31,752 nt of DNA from a virus, in the IMG/VR virus record IMGVR_UViG_3300009509_000073, positions 1-31,752 of that record, one strand, 5' to 3'. The translations under genes and the position numbers were made by a program. Every line of letters starts with the position of its first letter. Within the stretch, counting starts at the first letter, position 1. The notes under the pieces are model-generated. The model saw only the letters and a list, made by a program, of their open reading frames with translations. It had not been told where the DNA came from and made no database searches. Positions 15,828 through 23,685 of the stretch are shown piece by piece.

Positions 15828-16703
15828 TTATAGCCTCGCGCTGACTTTGGCTTTAGCGCATAAACAGTTCGCAATGTCACCGATATCGCCTAGAGGATCT
15901 TTCGGATATCGCATAGGTCGCTTGAGTGGACCTTTAAACCAATTATCTGGAGAACCACGAATATCTGAAACACTAATACTTACGCCGTTTAATCGTCCAT
16001 GTCTATGATTTGAACCACTTCGAGCAATCCACCGAATGCGGTCATTGTCTTTTGATGTCGCAAGATAGCCCTCAGCTTCGCCGACCGCTTCATCAATTCC
16101 TATTTCAGTTCGAGCTATAAGAGCTGCTCTTGACGGTCCAAAATGATGAACCTTATCTTTTTCAGGACCACTATATAATGTATTCCTTATACGACGTGCC
16201 ATTTCGCTCATGGCTGGTCGCGGTTGTTCGCGCATACCGTAATGAATAAGATCGCCTATAACTTCTCTAACTTCATTTTTTGTTTGAGTGATAATGTTTC
16301 TAGATCTCTCGTCTTTACCATTCGCCCAAGAATAAAACCATTGAATTTTAGGCAGTCTCCTCTCTGCTACATCGGCTATCATATCTTGAGATATAATTTC
16401 TTGACCGGCGTTTTCGTTAGCGCTATCAGCAAGTGTTCTTACGCCGTGCTTTAGGAGTATAGTTTTTAAATCTTCATATAATACTTGATCGTCACTACGA
16501 CGCGGCGGTTCTATAACACTTCCAGGTTTCTGAATTTTTCTAAAGTTATCAATATTTTCTTTTATCATTTTTCGAGCTTCGCTTTGAGCAAATCTGATAA
16601 GCCATCGCTCAAGATCTTTTTCCATCGCTTTAGACCGCGCATTAACAAACCGTTCACTTTCGCCAGTTAAGCGCTCAACCGTCGATTGTCTTATATTGCC
16701 CAT
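15828..16703 (-). CDS. Mu F-like / SPP1 gp7-like head morphogenesis protein
   Basis: A 291-residue basic protein beginning MGNIRQSTVERLT. The C-terminal half carries the Mu F minor head domain: ARTEIGIDEA at 197-206, 'IRWIARSGSNHRHGRLNG' around 223-240 and a closing NCLC at 279-282. The N-terminal half is helical. The start overlaps the end of the large terminase gene by 13 bases. Proteins of this family are injected or bound inside the procapsid and interact with the portal. Here the gene lies before the portal gene instead of after it. Confidence 0.85.
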   Translation of the reverse strand: MGNIRQSTVERLTGESERFVNARSKAMEKDLERWLIRFAQSEARKMIKENIDNFRKIQKPGSVIEPPRRSDDQVLYEDLKTILLKHGVRTLADSANENAGQEIISQDMIADVAERRLPKIQWFYSWANGKDERSRNIITQTKNEVREVIGDLIHYGMREQPRPAMSEMARRIRNTLYSGPEKDKVHHFGPSRAALIARTEIGIDEAVGEAEGYLATSKDNDRIRWIARSGSNHRHGRLNGVSISVSDIRGSPDNWFKGPLKRPMRYPKDPLGDIGDIANCLCAKAKVSARL

Positions 16704-18151
16704 TGGATTTCCTTGTCGCTAGAAGCCATTAAATCAATGTTATCGATAGCAATATTCAAGGCGACTATCCTATAAGCTCCGCTTGAGCCGTCAACTTGAT
16801 CGTCGTTTTTACCGAATGGAAACGATTGCATTTCAGTAATATATTGTTCATTCCAATCCCTTTTTAACAAATAGACATTACCAGCGTCAACTTGAGTCGA
16901 TAACGGTCGCGCTCGAATGACTTTATTATCTCTTGCTGGAACGAATCGGACATCGAAGCCACTTAATGTTTTAGCATAAGTGTATTTTTCAAAACTTCCC
17001 GCTTGAGCAGGATCAACTTCGAATCCAATAATTGTTTCATCACCGTCAGATATCGCTGTATTATATATGGTTTGTTCAACTTGTCCGGGACCGCCATGAA
17101 AGCGTATAACGTCAAGCACATAATAAGATCCTTTGATATCACGACCAATTAAAACGCCGACAGTATAATCACTCGATTGTTTTTCACTTGACGCTCGGTC
17201 CCAATAACGACATTTTGCGACGATATCAATCGGTGGTTCATTGAGATATCGCCATTTATGTTTTGGGAACATTCCTCCTTTATCTGGCGCCGGATCTTGT
17301 TGATACAACGATGACCAAACACGAGGTCCAACGGTCGTCTCAATAACAGCAAGATCTTTTTTGTCGTATTTATTTTTCCATAGGGCTTCGCCTATAGCTC
17401 GAGGATCTTCTTTATTAGTAAGGTTTTCCCTTATGGCTGGAAAATTGACGACGTGCCATTTATCGCCGTCTTTTTTTTTCATAGCATTAAGTATTCGACC
17501 CCCAAGATCGTCCTCATGCCAGCGCGTCATAACCAATAGAATACGTGCATTTTTTTCAAGACGTGTAAAAAATGTGCTTGTATACCAGTCCCATAATTTG
17601 TTTCTATATGTTTCGCTTTCAGCTTCATCTTGATTTTTTACGGGGTCGTCGATAATACCTATGGTGCATCCCATACCTGTAATACCGCCCATAACGCCAG
17701 CGCTTCTATACGCGCCTTTATGACCGACTATTTCGAAAATTTCTGAATTACGTAAATATGAACCGTGAGCGACAGTTTTTATATTTTTACCGTAAAGTTG
17801 CGAATTAGGAAATAGTTCCCGATAAGCTTCGCTGTCAATTATGCGTTGTGTATCGCGGTTCATACGACTTGCAAGGTCGGCGCTATAAGAACAAGCTATG
17901 ATTTGTTCATCTGGATTTCGCCCGAAAACATAAGCCGGGAAATGTCTTGATACGAGTTGCGATTTACCATGTCGCGGCGGCATAGTGACCATTAATCTAT
18001 TGATATCGCCTTTTAATAAACGGTCCAAATAATCGCATAATACAGCATGATGCCAACTGGCATCATAGTTAGGCATAATATAACAAGAAAAATCTAAAAG
18101 ACTTCGCCGCGCTATTTCCCGTTCAATTGCATCGAGTGTAGGTAATTTCAT
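16691..18151 (-). CDS. terL: Large terminase subunit
   Basis: A 486-residue protein with all expected motor and nuclease elements: Walker A MPPRHGKS at 57-64, an adenine-binding-like 'ACSYSADLASRM', Walker B IGIIDDP at 164-170, and a coupling motif 'MTRWHEDDLGG' at 208-218. The C-terminal RNase H-like nuclease has Asp318 in RYWDRA, Asp328 in SDYTVGVLIG, and a final 'FPFGKNDDQVDGSS' with further Asp residues. Length is normal for phage terminases. The start overlaps the small subunit stop by four bases. It packages DNA into the procapsid using ATP. Confidence 0.95.
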   Translation of the reverse strand: MKLPTLDAIEREIARRSLLDFSCYIMPNYDASWHHAVLCDYLDRLLKGDINRLMVTMPPRHGKSQLVSRHFPAYVFGRNPDEQIIACSYSADLASRMNRDTQRIIDSEAYRELFPNSQLYGKNIKTVAHGSYLRNSEIFEIVGHKGAYRSAGVMGGITGMGCTIGIIDDPVKNQDEAESETYRNKLWDWYTSTFFTRLEKNARILLVMTRWHEDDLGGRILNAMKKKDGDKWHVVNFPAIRENLTNKEDPRAIGEALWKNKYDKKDLAVIETTVGPRVWSSLYQQDPAPDKGGMFPKHKWRYLNEPPIDIVAKCRYWDRASSEKQSSDYTVGVLIGRDIKGSYYVLDVIRFHGGPGQVEQTIYNTAISDGDETIIGFEVDPAQAGSFEKYTYAKTLSGFDVRFVPARDNKVIRARPLSTQVDAGNVYLLKRDWNEQYITEMQSFPFGKNDDQVDGSSGAYRIVALNIAIDNIDLMASSDKEIQWAI

Positions 18152-18561
18152 TTATCAGCTTGAGTTTTCTTGACGAGATTGCGTAATGTTTTTAATTCAT
18201 CGACATTTAAATTGGATAGCCTGTTTTTTTGCGGTTTATCTGGAGTAACATCTTTTGTTTCGACAACGCTCGTTTCGCGCCACTGACATTGAGTTTTCAA
18301 ATAAAAAATAATAGCGGTTAAATTGCCCGCTTCTATTTGTTCCCACAATTTTTTTGTTACACGCGATGCGTGTTCAGATCTACCTTTTTTATATGCGGTA
18401 TTTAAAGCTTCATTGTTTGATTTTTTTTTCCTAAATGTTCTTTCTTCAATTCCAATAACTAAACAAATTTGTTCTTCAGTCAAACCTAGTCCAGCCAACA
18501 CCTTGACTTGAGTTATTTGTTCATCGGTTAAATCTATACGTGGTCGACCGCGTTTAGCCAT
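18148..18561 (-). CDS. terS: Small terminase subunit (helix-turn-helix)
   Basis: A 137-residue protein from the ATG at 18561; upstream in-frame ATGs are possible, but this one has GGA at the right distance. It begins MAKRGRPRIDLTDEQ, with an AT-hook-like GRPR. A helix-turn-helix covers about 15-45 (GLTEEQICLVIGIEERTFRK). A helical oligomerisation region follows (SRVTKKLWEQIEAGNL), and then 'FYLKTQCQWRE', which is a pattern seen in many small terminases. It directly precedes and overlaps the large terminase gene. The pair would recognise the packaging site. Confidence 0.8.
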   Translation of the reverse strand: MAKRGRPRIDLTDEQITQVKVLAGLGLTEEQICLVIGIEERTFRKKKSNNEALNTAYKKGRSEHASRVTKKLWEQIEAGNLTAIIFYLKTQCQWRETSVVETKDVTPDKPQKNRLSNLNVDELKTLRNLVKKTQADK

Positions 18562-19876
18562 TATCATCATCCAGGTTAAGATTACTGAAATCTATATCAC
18601 CTAACCTTGAAGCAGCTTTTTTAGGACTACCTTTAACAAAGCATAATATGTTTTGATGCGTTTTTCCTAATTTCCGTGACCCGTTGAACGGTTGCTGAAC
18701 TCGTAAAGGCAATGTTCCTATAGGGGTTATTAGTATAGCTTCATTGTAATAGCTATATCCCGCATCAATAAAGGCTGAAATGGTATCACTCACGAAATTA
18801 TAATAATGACCGCGCTTATCGCGTATTTCGCCGACGACGAAAATTGCAAAGCTATTATCATTCATAATATTATAGGTCGCCTTGATTATATCTGAATATG
18901 CAACAACAAATTCATCATACTCTAGATTACTTATATCGCCCGGCAAGTCAGAATATTTTTCAAGATAAGCATAAGGTGGACATGATATAAGCAAGTTAGC
19001 AGTTACATTTACATATTGTTGAATATGCCTACTATCGCCGGTAATCCAAGTTGGATTTTCAATAATATTATTTATGCTTGATGCCTGTTTCTTATTCGCA
19101 TCTATTTGTTCCTGTCGTATATCAAGACCGATGTATTTACGTCCCATATATCCAGCGATAAGGCCTCTGACAGAGCCACCTGCGAACGGGTCTATTACTA
19201 TATCGCCATGACTTGAAAACCATAGATATATTAGTTCACATAGAACAGGGTCGAAAACACTTGTGCCTATAGCATCTAACAAATCATCATCACGACCCTT
19301 ATGTGATAAAACTCCTCGTTTTCGCCAGTGAATTTTTCTTTCTTGCCAATCATGTTTTCTCGCATCTAATACAGTGAATGGAGGTACTCCGTATTTGTTG
19401 CGTAAATGACCATTATTAATAATATCGTCGTCATAGCGATCTTTCAGATCGCCCATAACAGAATCGATGACAGGTAAATCAATGGAGTCAAGGACATCAC
19501 CATACTCATCGTTAATGCTTGATACAATTTCTTTTAACATAGCATTGTCGAATTCTGCCATCGCCGCGAGCGGATCAATCGTCGCAAGTATAAGTTTTTC
19601 CTCTTTTTCCGAAACATCGATATAAGAAACAGGAATTTTTTTAATGCCTTCATTGAGCGCCATCTCAACGCGTAAGTGGCCATCAACAAGATTTCCTGTT
19701 CGCTTATTGACGATAATTGATTGCACATAGCCGACTTCATTCAATACATTTTTTAATCCATTTTGCTGGGAAACAGGATGAACACGCCAGTTATGTTTGT
19801 TTTTATTGATCGACTTAGGATCTACTGTATCATGGCCGATAATACGACTTGACCACTTTTGTTTTTTTGTCACCAT
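18554..19876 (-). CDS. ParB-like domain fused to a DNA methyltransferase (440 aa)
   Basis: A 440-residue two-domain protein. The N-terminal ParB/Srx-like domain has the motif VDGHLRVEMA at 64-73, with His67 and Arg69. The C-terminal half is an amino-methyltransferase, with the SAM-binding DPFAGGSVRG at 229-238, 'GRKYIGLDIR' and the catalytic SCPPY at 298-302. This fits the N6-adenine or N4-cytosine class of enzymes, with SAM motif before or after the catalytic one depending on class. Related fusions occur in many phages. It probably modifies phage DNA to evade restriction. It overlaps the small terminase gene by eight bases. Confidence 0.85.
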   Translation of the reverse strand: MVTKKQKWSSRIIGHDTVDPKSINKNKHNWRVHPVSQQNGLKNVLNEVGYVQSIIVNKRTGNLVDGHLRVEMALNEGIKKIPVSYIDVSEKEEKLILATIDPLAAMAEFDNAMLKEIVSSINDEYGDVLDSIDLPVIDSVMGDLKDRYDDDIINNGHLRNKYGVPPFTVLDARKHDWQERKIHWRKRGVLSHKGRDDDLLDAIGTSVFDPVLCELIYLWFSSHGDIVIDPFAGGSVRGLIAGYMGRKYIGLDIRQEQIDANKKQASSINNIIENPTWITGDSRHIQQYVNVTANLLISCPPYAYLEKYSDLPGDISNLEYDEFVVAYSDIIKATYNIMNDNSFAIFVVGEIRDKRGHYYNFVSDTISAFIDAGYSYYNEAILITPIGTLPLRVQQPFNGSRKLGKTHQNILCFVKGSPKKAASRLGDIDFSNLNLDDDNG

Positions 19877-19884
19877 TAACCTCG

Positions 19885-20247
19885 CTATAAACCTATAGAT
19901 TTAAGTTGCTCGATTGCGACATCCGCGCCGTTCGCAACGAACGCATACCAGCCGCGCTTGTTGAGCCGGGCTATCCAGGCTCGTTGCTCGTTGCTTGTTC
20001 GAGCGCTTTTCTGTCGCTTCATTTCGATTGCAACACCACAATAATCTTTAGTCGCTTCAAAAATCAAGTAGTCTGGAACCCCTGGATGCAATCCGAGCGC
20101 CTTAAACCGCGCCGCTTCTATGCGACGACGAAAGCCGCCGTTGGGAACATGCGTAAAAAGATAGCGCTTAAGATATAGATATTTCACTAATACGAGACAT
20201 TCTTGTTCTTCAGTCGGCAATCCATCCTTGCACAATTTTGTTCGCAT
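19885..20247 (-). CDS. VRR-NUC domain nuclease
   Basis: A 120-residue protein matching a stand-alone VRR-NUC (PD-(D/E)XK) domain: acidic residues E13, E14 and E16 near the N terminus, VPNGGFRRR at 34-42, GVPDYLIFE at 56-64 with Asp59, and AIEMKR at 73-78 with Glu75 and Lys77. This is followed by a Gln-containing helix (SNEQRAWIARL). It starts at an ATG with AAAGGA upstream. In phages these proteins are Holliday-junction or structure-specific nucleases, active in recombination or in processing branched DNA before packaging, which fits its position next to the packaging genes. Confidence 0.88.
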   Translation of the reverse strand: MRTKLCKDGLPTEEQECLVLVKYLYLKRYLFTHVPNGGFRRRIEAARFKALGLHPGVPDYLIFEATKDYCGVAIEMKRQKSARTSNEQRAWIARLNKRGWYAFVANGADVAIEQLKSIGL

Positions 20248-20386
20248 TTATCTAATCCTTTCAAAAATGGCCATTAAGAAATTTACTACTATAGGTCGAT
20301 GTCTATATACACGAAAAATGAGATGACTACCTTAAACGCCAAAATTGAAACGATTATAGCTATCAATCAATTACTCGATAGACGTT

Positions 20387-20626
20387 TTATTCGTCGGTAA
20401 TAAAATTAAGTCTCCGATCATTTTTTTTCGCTCCAAGACGCTTGAAATCGCGACCTCGTTTTTCAATGTATTTGTCGACGTTCAGTAAATAAGCGGCTAT
20501 GCGGGCTTTATCCCATGGATATCCATTATGCAAAAATTCATGAGCCTTATTGTTCCATTCATTTTGACGTTCAATTGGCCAGTTTTCAACAATATCTATT
20601 ATAACCGATATCCATGCATGTTCCAT
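20387..20626 (-). CDS. Small protein of unknown function (79 aa)
   Basis: A 79-residue protein beginning MEHAWISVIIDIVENWP, with an aromatic-rich first half (WNNKAHEFLHNGYPWDKARIAAYLL) and a very basic C-terminal stretch (KRGRDFKRLGAKKNDRR) that could bind nucleic acid. It starts shortly after the stop of the next gene to the right, so is probably part of the same mRNA. About 140 bases without a gene separate it from the VRR-NUC gene. No family recognised. Confidence 0.65.
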   Translation of the reverse strand: MEHAWISVIIDIVENWPIERQNEWNNKAHEFLHNGYPWDKARIAAYLLNVDKYIEKRGRDFKRLGAKKNDRRLNFITDE

Positions 20627-20634
20627 GATACTAC

Positions 20635-20868
20635 TTATCCTAGTGTGTCAAATAGCGCTTCCAATGCATCAGCAATCTTGTCCGTACAATCAGCGCAAAC
20701 AACGCATTTTTGACATTGATTTTTTAAATATTCGTTATGATTTTTTTTTCCCATTGTTATTCTAAAGCAATAATTTTCAGCGAAATTATAATTTGGAGAA
20801 TACATTACCTCCATTGGTGTTTCGCAGATCTGACAATTGGTGTGTATACTCGCGTCAATTAAAGACAT
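20635..20868 (-). CDS. Small cysteine-rich zinc-binding-like protein (77 aa)
   Basis: A 77-residue protein with two Cys pairs likely to bind zinc: C12 and C15 (NCQIC), then a closely spaced cluster C52, C55, C58 and C61 (CQKCVVCADC). A C-terminal helix follows (DKIADALEALFDTLG). It has a strong GGGAGGGA ribosome binding site. It lies within the replication end of the leftward operon. The spacing of the Cys residues suggests a zinc-ribbon or small Zn-knuckle protein with DNA or protein binding. Function unknown. Confidence 0.7.
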   Translation of the reverse strand: MSLIDASIHTNCQICETPMEVMYSPNYNFAENYCFRITMGKKNHNEYLKNQCQKCVVCADCTDKIADALEALFDTLG

Positions 20869-20901
20869 AATGGGTCCCTCCCTTTTTTAAAAAAATTCAA
20901 T

Positions 20902-21135
20902 CTATAACAGCGGTATCACTGTAACAATCCCGGTATCAAGATCGAATTCGACGGTCAATTGTTCAAGCTCTTTTATCCATGGCCTGAGCTTTTCAAGCGC
21001 TTTATTGACGCGGATTTCTTTGACCGCCTGTTTTTCATCGGCGTCGAGTGCAAGTTCTTCTAGTTCTGTTTCAACGGCGCTTTCGACGCAATCGAACACG
21101 ATATCCGGATCGTGCCAAGGAATTTTTATTTTCAT
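20902..21135 (-). CDS. Small acidic protein of unknown function (77 aa)
   Basis: A 77-residue protein beginning MKIKIPWHDPDIVFDCVESAV with GGAGC before the ATG. A charged helical middle (ELEELALDADEKQAVKEI) is flanked by a short beta region at the C terminus (VEFDLDTGIVTVIPLL). It is the second gene of the leftward operon, right after the replication initiator, and only 13 bases separate them. The pattern looks like other small phage proteins of the replication region. No function can be inferred. Confidence 0.7.
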   Translation of the reverse strand: MKIKIPWHDPDIVFDCVESAVETELEELALDADEKQAVKEIRVNKALEKLRPWIKELEQLTVEFDLDTGIVTVIPLL

Positions 21136-21148
21136 AATTGCTCCAAAT

Positions 21149-22210
21149 CTAAGCAGTGCAAGGTATTGCGAATTTTTCGATTAATCCGTCGACAATTCCA
21201 CTCAGCATAGAATCGCAACGAACACTTTCTGGAATAGTATCAAGTTCTTGTTTAGCAAGGCGTTCAATCATTTCACGTTCTTCATCACTAAGCTTTTCGG
21301 TGGTTTCAGCTATGCGTTGTTTTCTGTCTTGTGTAGTCGCTGTTCGTTGTGTTATTTCATTCAATAACGACGTTGACTTTATAGTCTGTGTGGCCGGAGT
21401 GTTCCTCACGCTCCGGTCGTTTTGAATCGTCGTTAACACGTAACCTATACCAGCGCCTTTAGCAACCGCCTTGGCCTTGTGAATAGCCGTAACAGCTTCC
21501 CCCATAGTTATAGGACACATCAACTTAAGGCGCTGAGTATGTTTTCCGATACCGCCGAGATTAAATTTTTTGGTCACTTCCAAAAATTCAAAGTAGTCGA
21601 GTTTAATATCGGACTTTTTATCCGGCATAGAAAAATAAGTATGATCCGGTATATGGGTCTGTTCTTCTCTTGGTTTCATAGGAATTTCAGTCATGGCTGC
21701 AATTTCAATTTTTTCGTTACGTGTATCGAGATCCGCACTATTATCTAAGTAAGATCTCACATATTTATTCAGATCTGTATTATTAATATTCTTATCTGAT
21801 CTTATCTTATCTAGCGAGGGACAGTCCCGGGACAATTGGGTTAAATGTTTACTTTCACTCAATAATTCCTGTTTCTTTTTTGCGCGTTGTTGCCGCTTTT
21901 TTAGTCGCTCTGCTATAGTACCCTGATAGTCATACCAGTCATGGATTTTGACGCCTTTTTTTGTCGTATCGAAAAATTTATATTTTTTGAGTGCTGAAAA
22001 AAATTGCCCTTCTTCTCCATCCCATTCGATAGCTGTTTCTATATCGTCGATATCATAGTTATACAATACGCCGTCCGGCGCGTATTCAAGGCACCAATGC
22101 CAGAGTGCTAAAAGGCGACCTGCTAGCTCGTATTTACTGCGACCTAATAATCGGCTAAGTTTAAGCATTTTTGGATGTCTGAGAAAATTATCGTGTACTT
22201 TAATCCACAT
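21149..22210 (-). CDS. Phage replication initiator / replisome organiser-like protein
   Basis: A 353-residue protein. The first ~115 residues form a winged-helix domain like the N-terminal domain of phage replisome organisers, with 'MWIKVHDNFLRHPKMLKLSRLLG', 'YELAGRLLALWHWC' and 'HDWYDYQGTIAERLKKRQ'. A low-complexity, Asn/Asp-rich linker (about 125-175) and a second domain follow. The C-terminal 90 residues are charged and helical. The first gene of the leftward operon, with GGGG at the ribosome binding site. It probably binds the phage origin and recruits host helicase. No helicase or primase gene is visible in the window, so the phage would use host replication proteins. Confidence 0.75.
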   Translation of the reverse strand: MWIKVHDNFLRHPKMLKLSRLLGRSKYELAGRLLALWHWCLEYAPDGVLYNYDIDDIETAIEWDGEEGQFFSALKKYKFFDTTKKGVKIHDWYDYQGTIAERLKKRQQRAKKKQELLSESKHLTQLSRDCPSLDKIRSDKNINNTDLNKYVRSYLDNSADLDTRNEKIEIAAMTEIPMKPREEQTHIPDHTYFSMPDKKSDIKLDYFEFLEVTKKFNLGGIGKHTQRLKLMCPITMGEAVTAIHKAKAVAKGAGIGYVLTTIQNDRSVRNTPATQTIKSTSLLNEITQRTATTQDRKQRIAETTEKLSDEEREMIERLAKQELDTIPESVRCDSMLSGIVDGLIEKFAIPCTA

Positions 22211-22334
22211 ACTGAAACCCCTTTTTTTGTCTGAATTTTAAACATTGATTTATAGGTATATAAACGATGTCGAAAAAATTTTTTCTTATCTGTTTCGAAT
22301 TGTCTTGATTTTTAGCGTTTAGATTGGTAAGCAT
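22200..22334 (-). CDS. Possible leader peptide ORF (44 aa), uncertain
   Basis: An ATG at 22334 opens a 44-codon frame (MLTNLNAKNQDNSKQIRKNF, then FDIVYIPIN) that ends inside the start of the replication initiator gene, overlapping it by 11 bases. The ribosome binding site is weak (AAGAAAGA). The polypeptide is basic and lacks recognisable domains. It may be a translated leader that couples to initiator translation, or chance. I give it little weight. Confidence 0.25.
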   Translation of the reverse strand: MLTNLNAKNQDNSKQIRKNFFDIVYIPINQCLKFRQKKGFQYVD

Positions 22335-22469
22335 TGTTTATCTTTCTTGGCGAAAGAGTTAACCGCTTAAAGCTTGTTCCAGCAGGCTTTGAGCAGCGTC
22401 ACAAGAAGTCGTAAATAGTAGTAACAAAAATGAATCGAAAAACAAACCTAAATTTTACTACTCATTAAA

Positions 22470-22516
22470 AAAAAATTTCGCCGGTCCCGGTAACATAGCT
22501 TCTATGGGGACCGGCG
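22470..22516 (-). terminator. Strong leftward terminator upstream of the leftward operon
   Basis: CGCCGGTCCC at 22479-22488 pairs with GGGACCGGCG at 22507-22516, a perfect 10-bp GC-rich stem. Inside the 18-base loop CATAG and CTATG can pair again. On the minus strand the stem is followed by AAA and then a run of nine T. On the plus strand there is no T run, so the element is directional. It would end transcripts that enter leftward from 22517 or beyond, before the leftward operon. Confidence 0.85.
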
Positions 22517-22594
22517 ATCCCTCCCCCATATATTTCGCAACTCTAAGCAATATAATGATTTAATAACTTTAATTGTATAGTTACATAAAAACTA

Positions 22595-22623
22595 TTTACA
22601 TATCGGGAAACGTAGGCTATATA
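22595..22623 (+). promoter_or_regulatory. Rightward sigma70-type promoter for the recombination operon
   Basis: TTTACA at 22595-22600 and TATATA at 22618-22623 are separated by exactly 17 bases. The start of transcription would be near 22630, giving a ~90-base leader before the exonuclease start at 22720. Confidence 0.65.
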
Positions 22624-22632
22624 AGCGTTCGT

Positions 22633-22670
22633 TGTTCGGTAAACTGCTTAAATACAGTGGTTATCGGACA
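22633..22670 (+). promoter_or_regulatory. Leader hairpin / imperfect operator at the transcription start
   Basis: TGTTCGGTAA at 22633-22642 can pair with TTATCGGACA at 22661-22670 (two G-U pairs), continued inward by ACTG and CAGT after a 2-base bulge. It lies immediately after the predicted transcription start. It could be a repressor binding dyad in DNA or an RNA hairpin stabilising the leader. No T run follows, so it is not a terminator. Confidence 0.5.
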
Positions 22671-22719
22671 ATCCAGAGCAAATGAACCGGATCTTTATAC
22701 ATGAAAGGGGTCAAGAACA

Positions 22720-23667
22720 ATGACAAATTACAAAGAAAAATATCCGCATATTGTATCGAGCGGTATAAGCGGAACCAAGATCGCACCAATAGCGGGTTTA
22801 AGCCCGTATAATACGCCGTTCGATGTCTATATGTCTTGTACTGGTAGAGATAAGCAAGATGAATCATTTCATTATGAGCGTGGACAATTTATGGAACCGG
22901 CGCTACTTCAATGGTATGCATATAGAACAGGCGCGAAAATACAACCGCCTGAAAAATTATTTCATCAAGAACACGATTATATTCTGGCTATCAGCGACGC
23001 CTATGCCTGGTTGCCGGGCGAACACGCACCAAGAAATATTGAAATTAAAGCACCGAACTGGCGCGGCTTATCACACTGGGGTAAACCGGGAACCGACGAG
23101 ATACCGGATTATTACCTGCCACAAGTTATGTGGGAAATGGCGGTTTCAGGAACTAATATAACCGACGTAATATGCTATCAAGACGGCGATATAGCTATAT
23201 ATCACGTCCATTATGACCATGTATTTTTTTGTATGCTCCGCGACATCGCTCATGAATTTTGGTTTAACCATGTCATACCTGATATACCGCCCGCAATTGA
23301 TGAAAGCGATAGTGCTCGCGAATGGATTAATCAACGATATCCAGAGCGTGTTCAAAACATAGGTGAATCAACGCCTGAAATAGATTTTTTAGTTGATGAA
23401 TATAATGTTATTAATGCGCAACTTAAGGAGCTTGATAAGACCAAAAAAAGTATCTCGAATCAATTGATATCTTTGATGGAAGATCACAATAAAGTTCTTG
23501 GCTCATTTGGATCAATAACATATAACAAAGCTAAAGATAGGCTCAAAACAGACTGGGAGTCTATTGCACGCGAGAATAACGCATCGCAAGAATTAATAGA
23601 TAAACACTCTATAACCGAACCGGGTAGATGGACTTTTAGAGTGAACAATTCGAGAAAAAAATCTTAA
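22720..23667 (+). CDS. YqaJ-like (lambda exonuclease family) recombination nuclease
   Basis: A 315-residue protein starting MTNYKEKYPHIVSSGISGTK. The PD-(D/E)XK nuclease core is clear: GQFMEPALLQW with Glu59, ISDAYAW with Asp93, and IEIKAPNW with Glu108 and Lys110, all in the order and spacing of YqaJ/lambda exonuclease. A C-terminal helical coiled coil follows (about 220-260). It is the first gene of the rightward operon with the start sequence ggggtcaagaacaATG. It would resect dsDNA ends for recombination with the adjacent annealing protein. Confidence 0.9.
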   Translation: MTNYKEKYPHIVSSGISGTKIAPIAGLSPYNTPFDVYMSCTGRDKQDESFHYERGQFMEPALLQWYAYRTGAKIQPPEKLFHQEHDYILAISDAYAWLPGEHAPRNIEIKAPNWRGLSHWGKPGTDEIPDYYLPQVMWEMAVSGTNITDVICYQDGDIAIYHVHYDHVFFCMLRDIAHEFWFNHVIPDIPPAIDESDSAREWINQRYPERVQNIGESTPEIDFLVDEYNVINAQLKELDKTKKSISNQLISLMEDHNKVLGSFGSITYNKAKDRLKTDWESIARENNASQELIDKHSITEPGRWTFRVNNSRKKS

Positions 23668-23685
23668 TTACAGGGGTCAAGAACA

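Larger units (their letters stand above)
22211..22719. other. Divergent control region between leftward and rightward operons
   Basis: About 509 bases without a convincing gene. From left to right it holds: a weak 44-codon frame; a 14-bp A6T6 palindrome (GAAAAAATTTTTTC at 22272-22285) likely to bend DNA; a leftward terminator; an AT-rich stretch near 22540-22600; a rightward promoter; and a hairpin in its leader. A leftward promoter must exist here or further right, but I could not find a good -35/-10 pair on the minus strand. This is the most probable site for the lysis/lysogeny switch and perhaps for the origin. Confidence 0.7.

Noticed and set aside
20248-20386. Small gene between the VRR-NUC gene and the 79-residue gene
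   Set aside because: All frames on both strands contain early stops, and no start with a ribosome binding site gives more than a few codons.
22540-22600. Leftward promoter in the AT-rich stretch
   Set aside because: Several TATA-like words occur on the minus strand, but none has an acceptable -35 at 16-18 bases.
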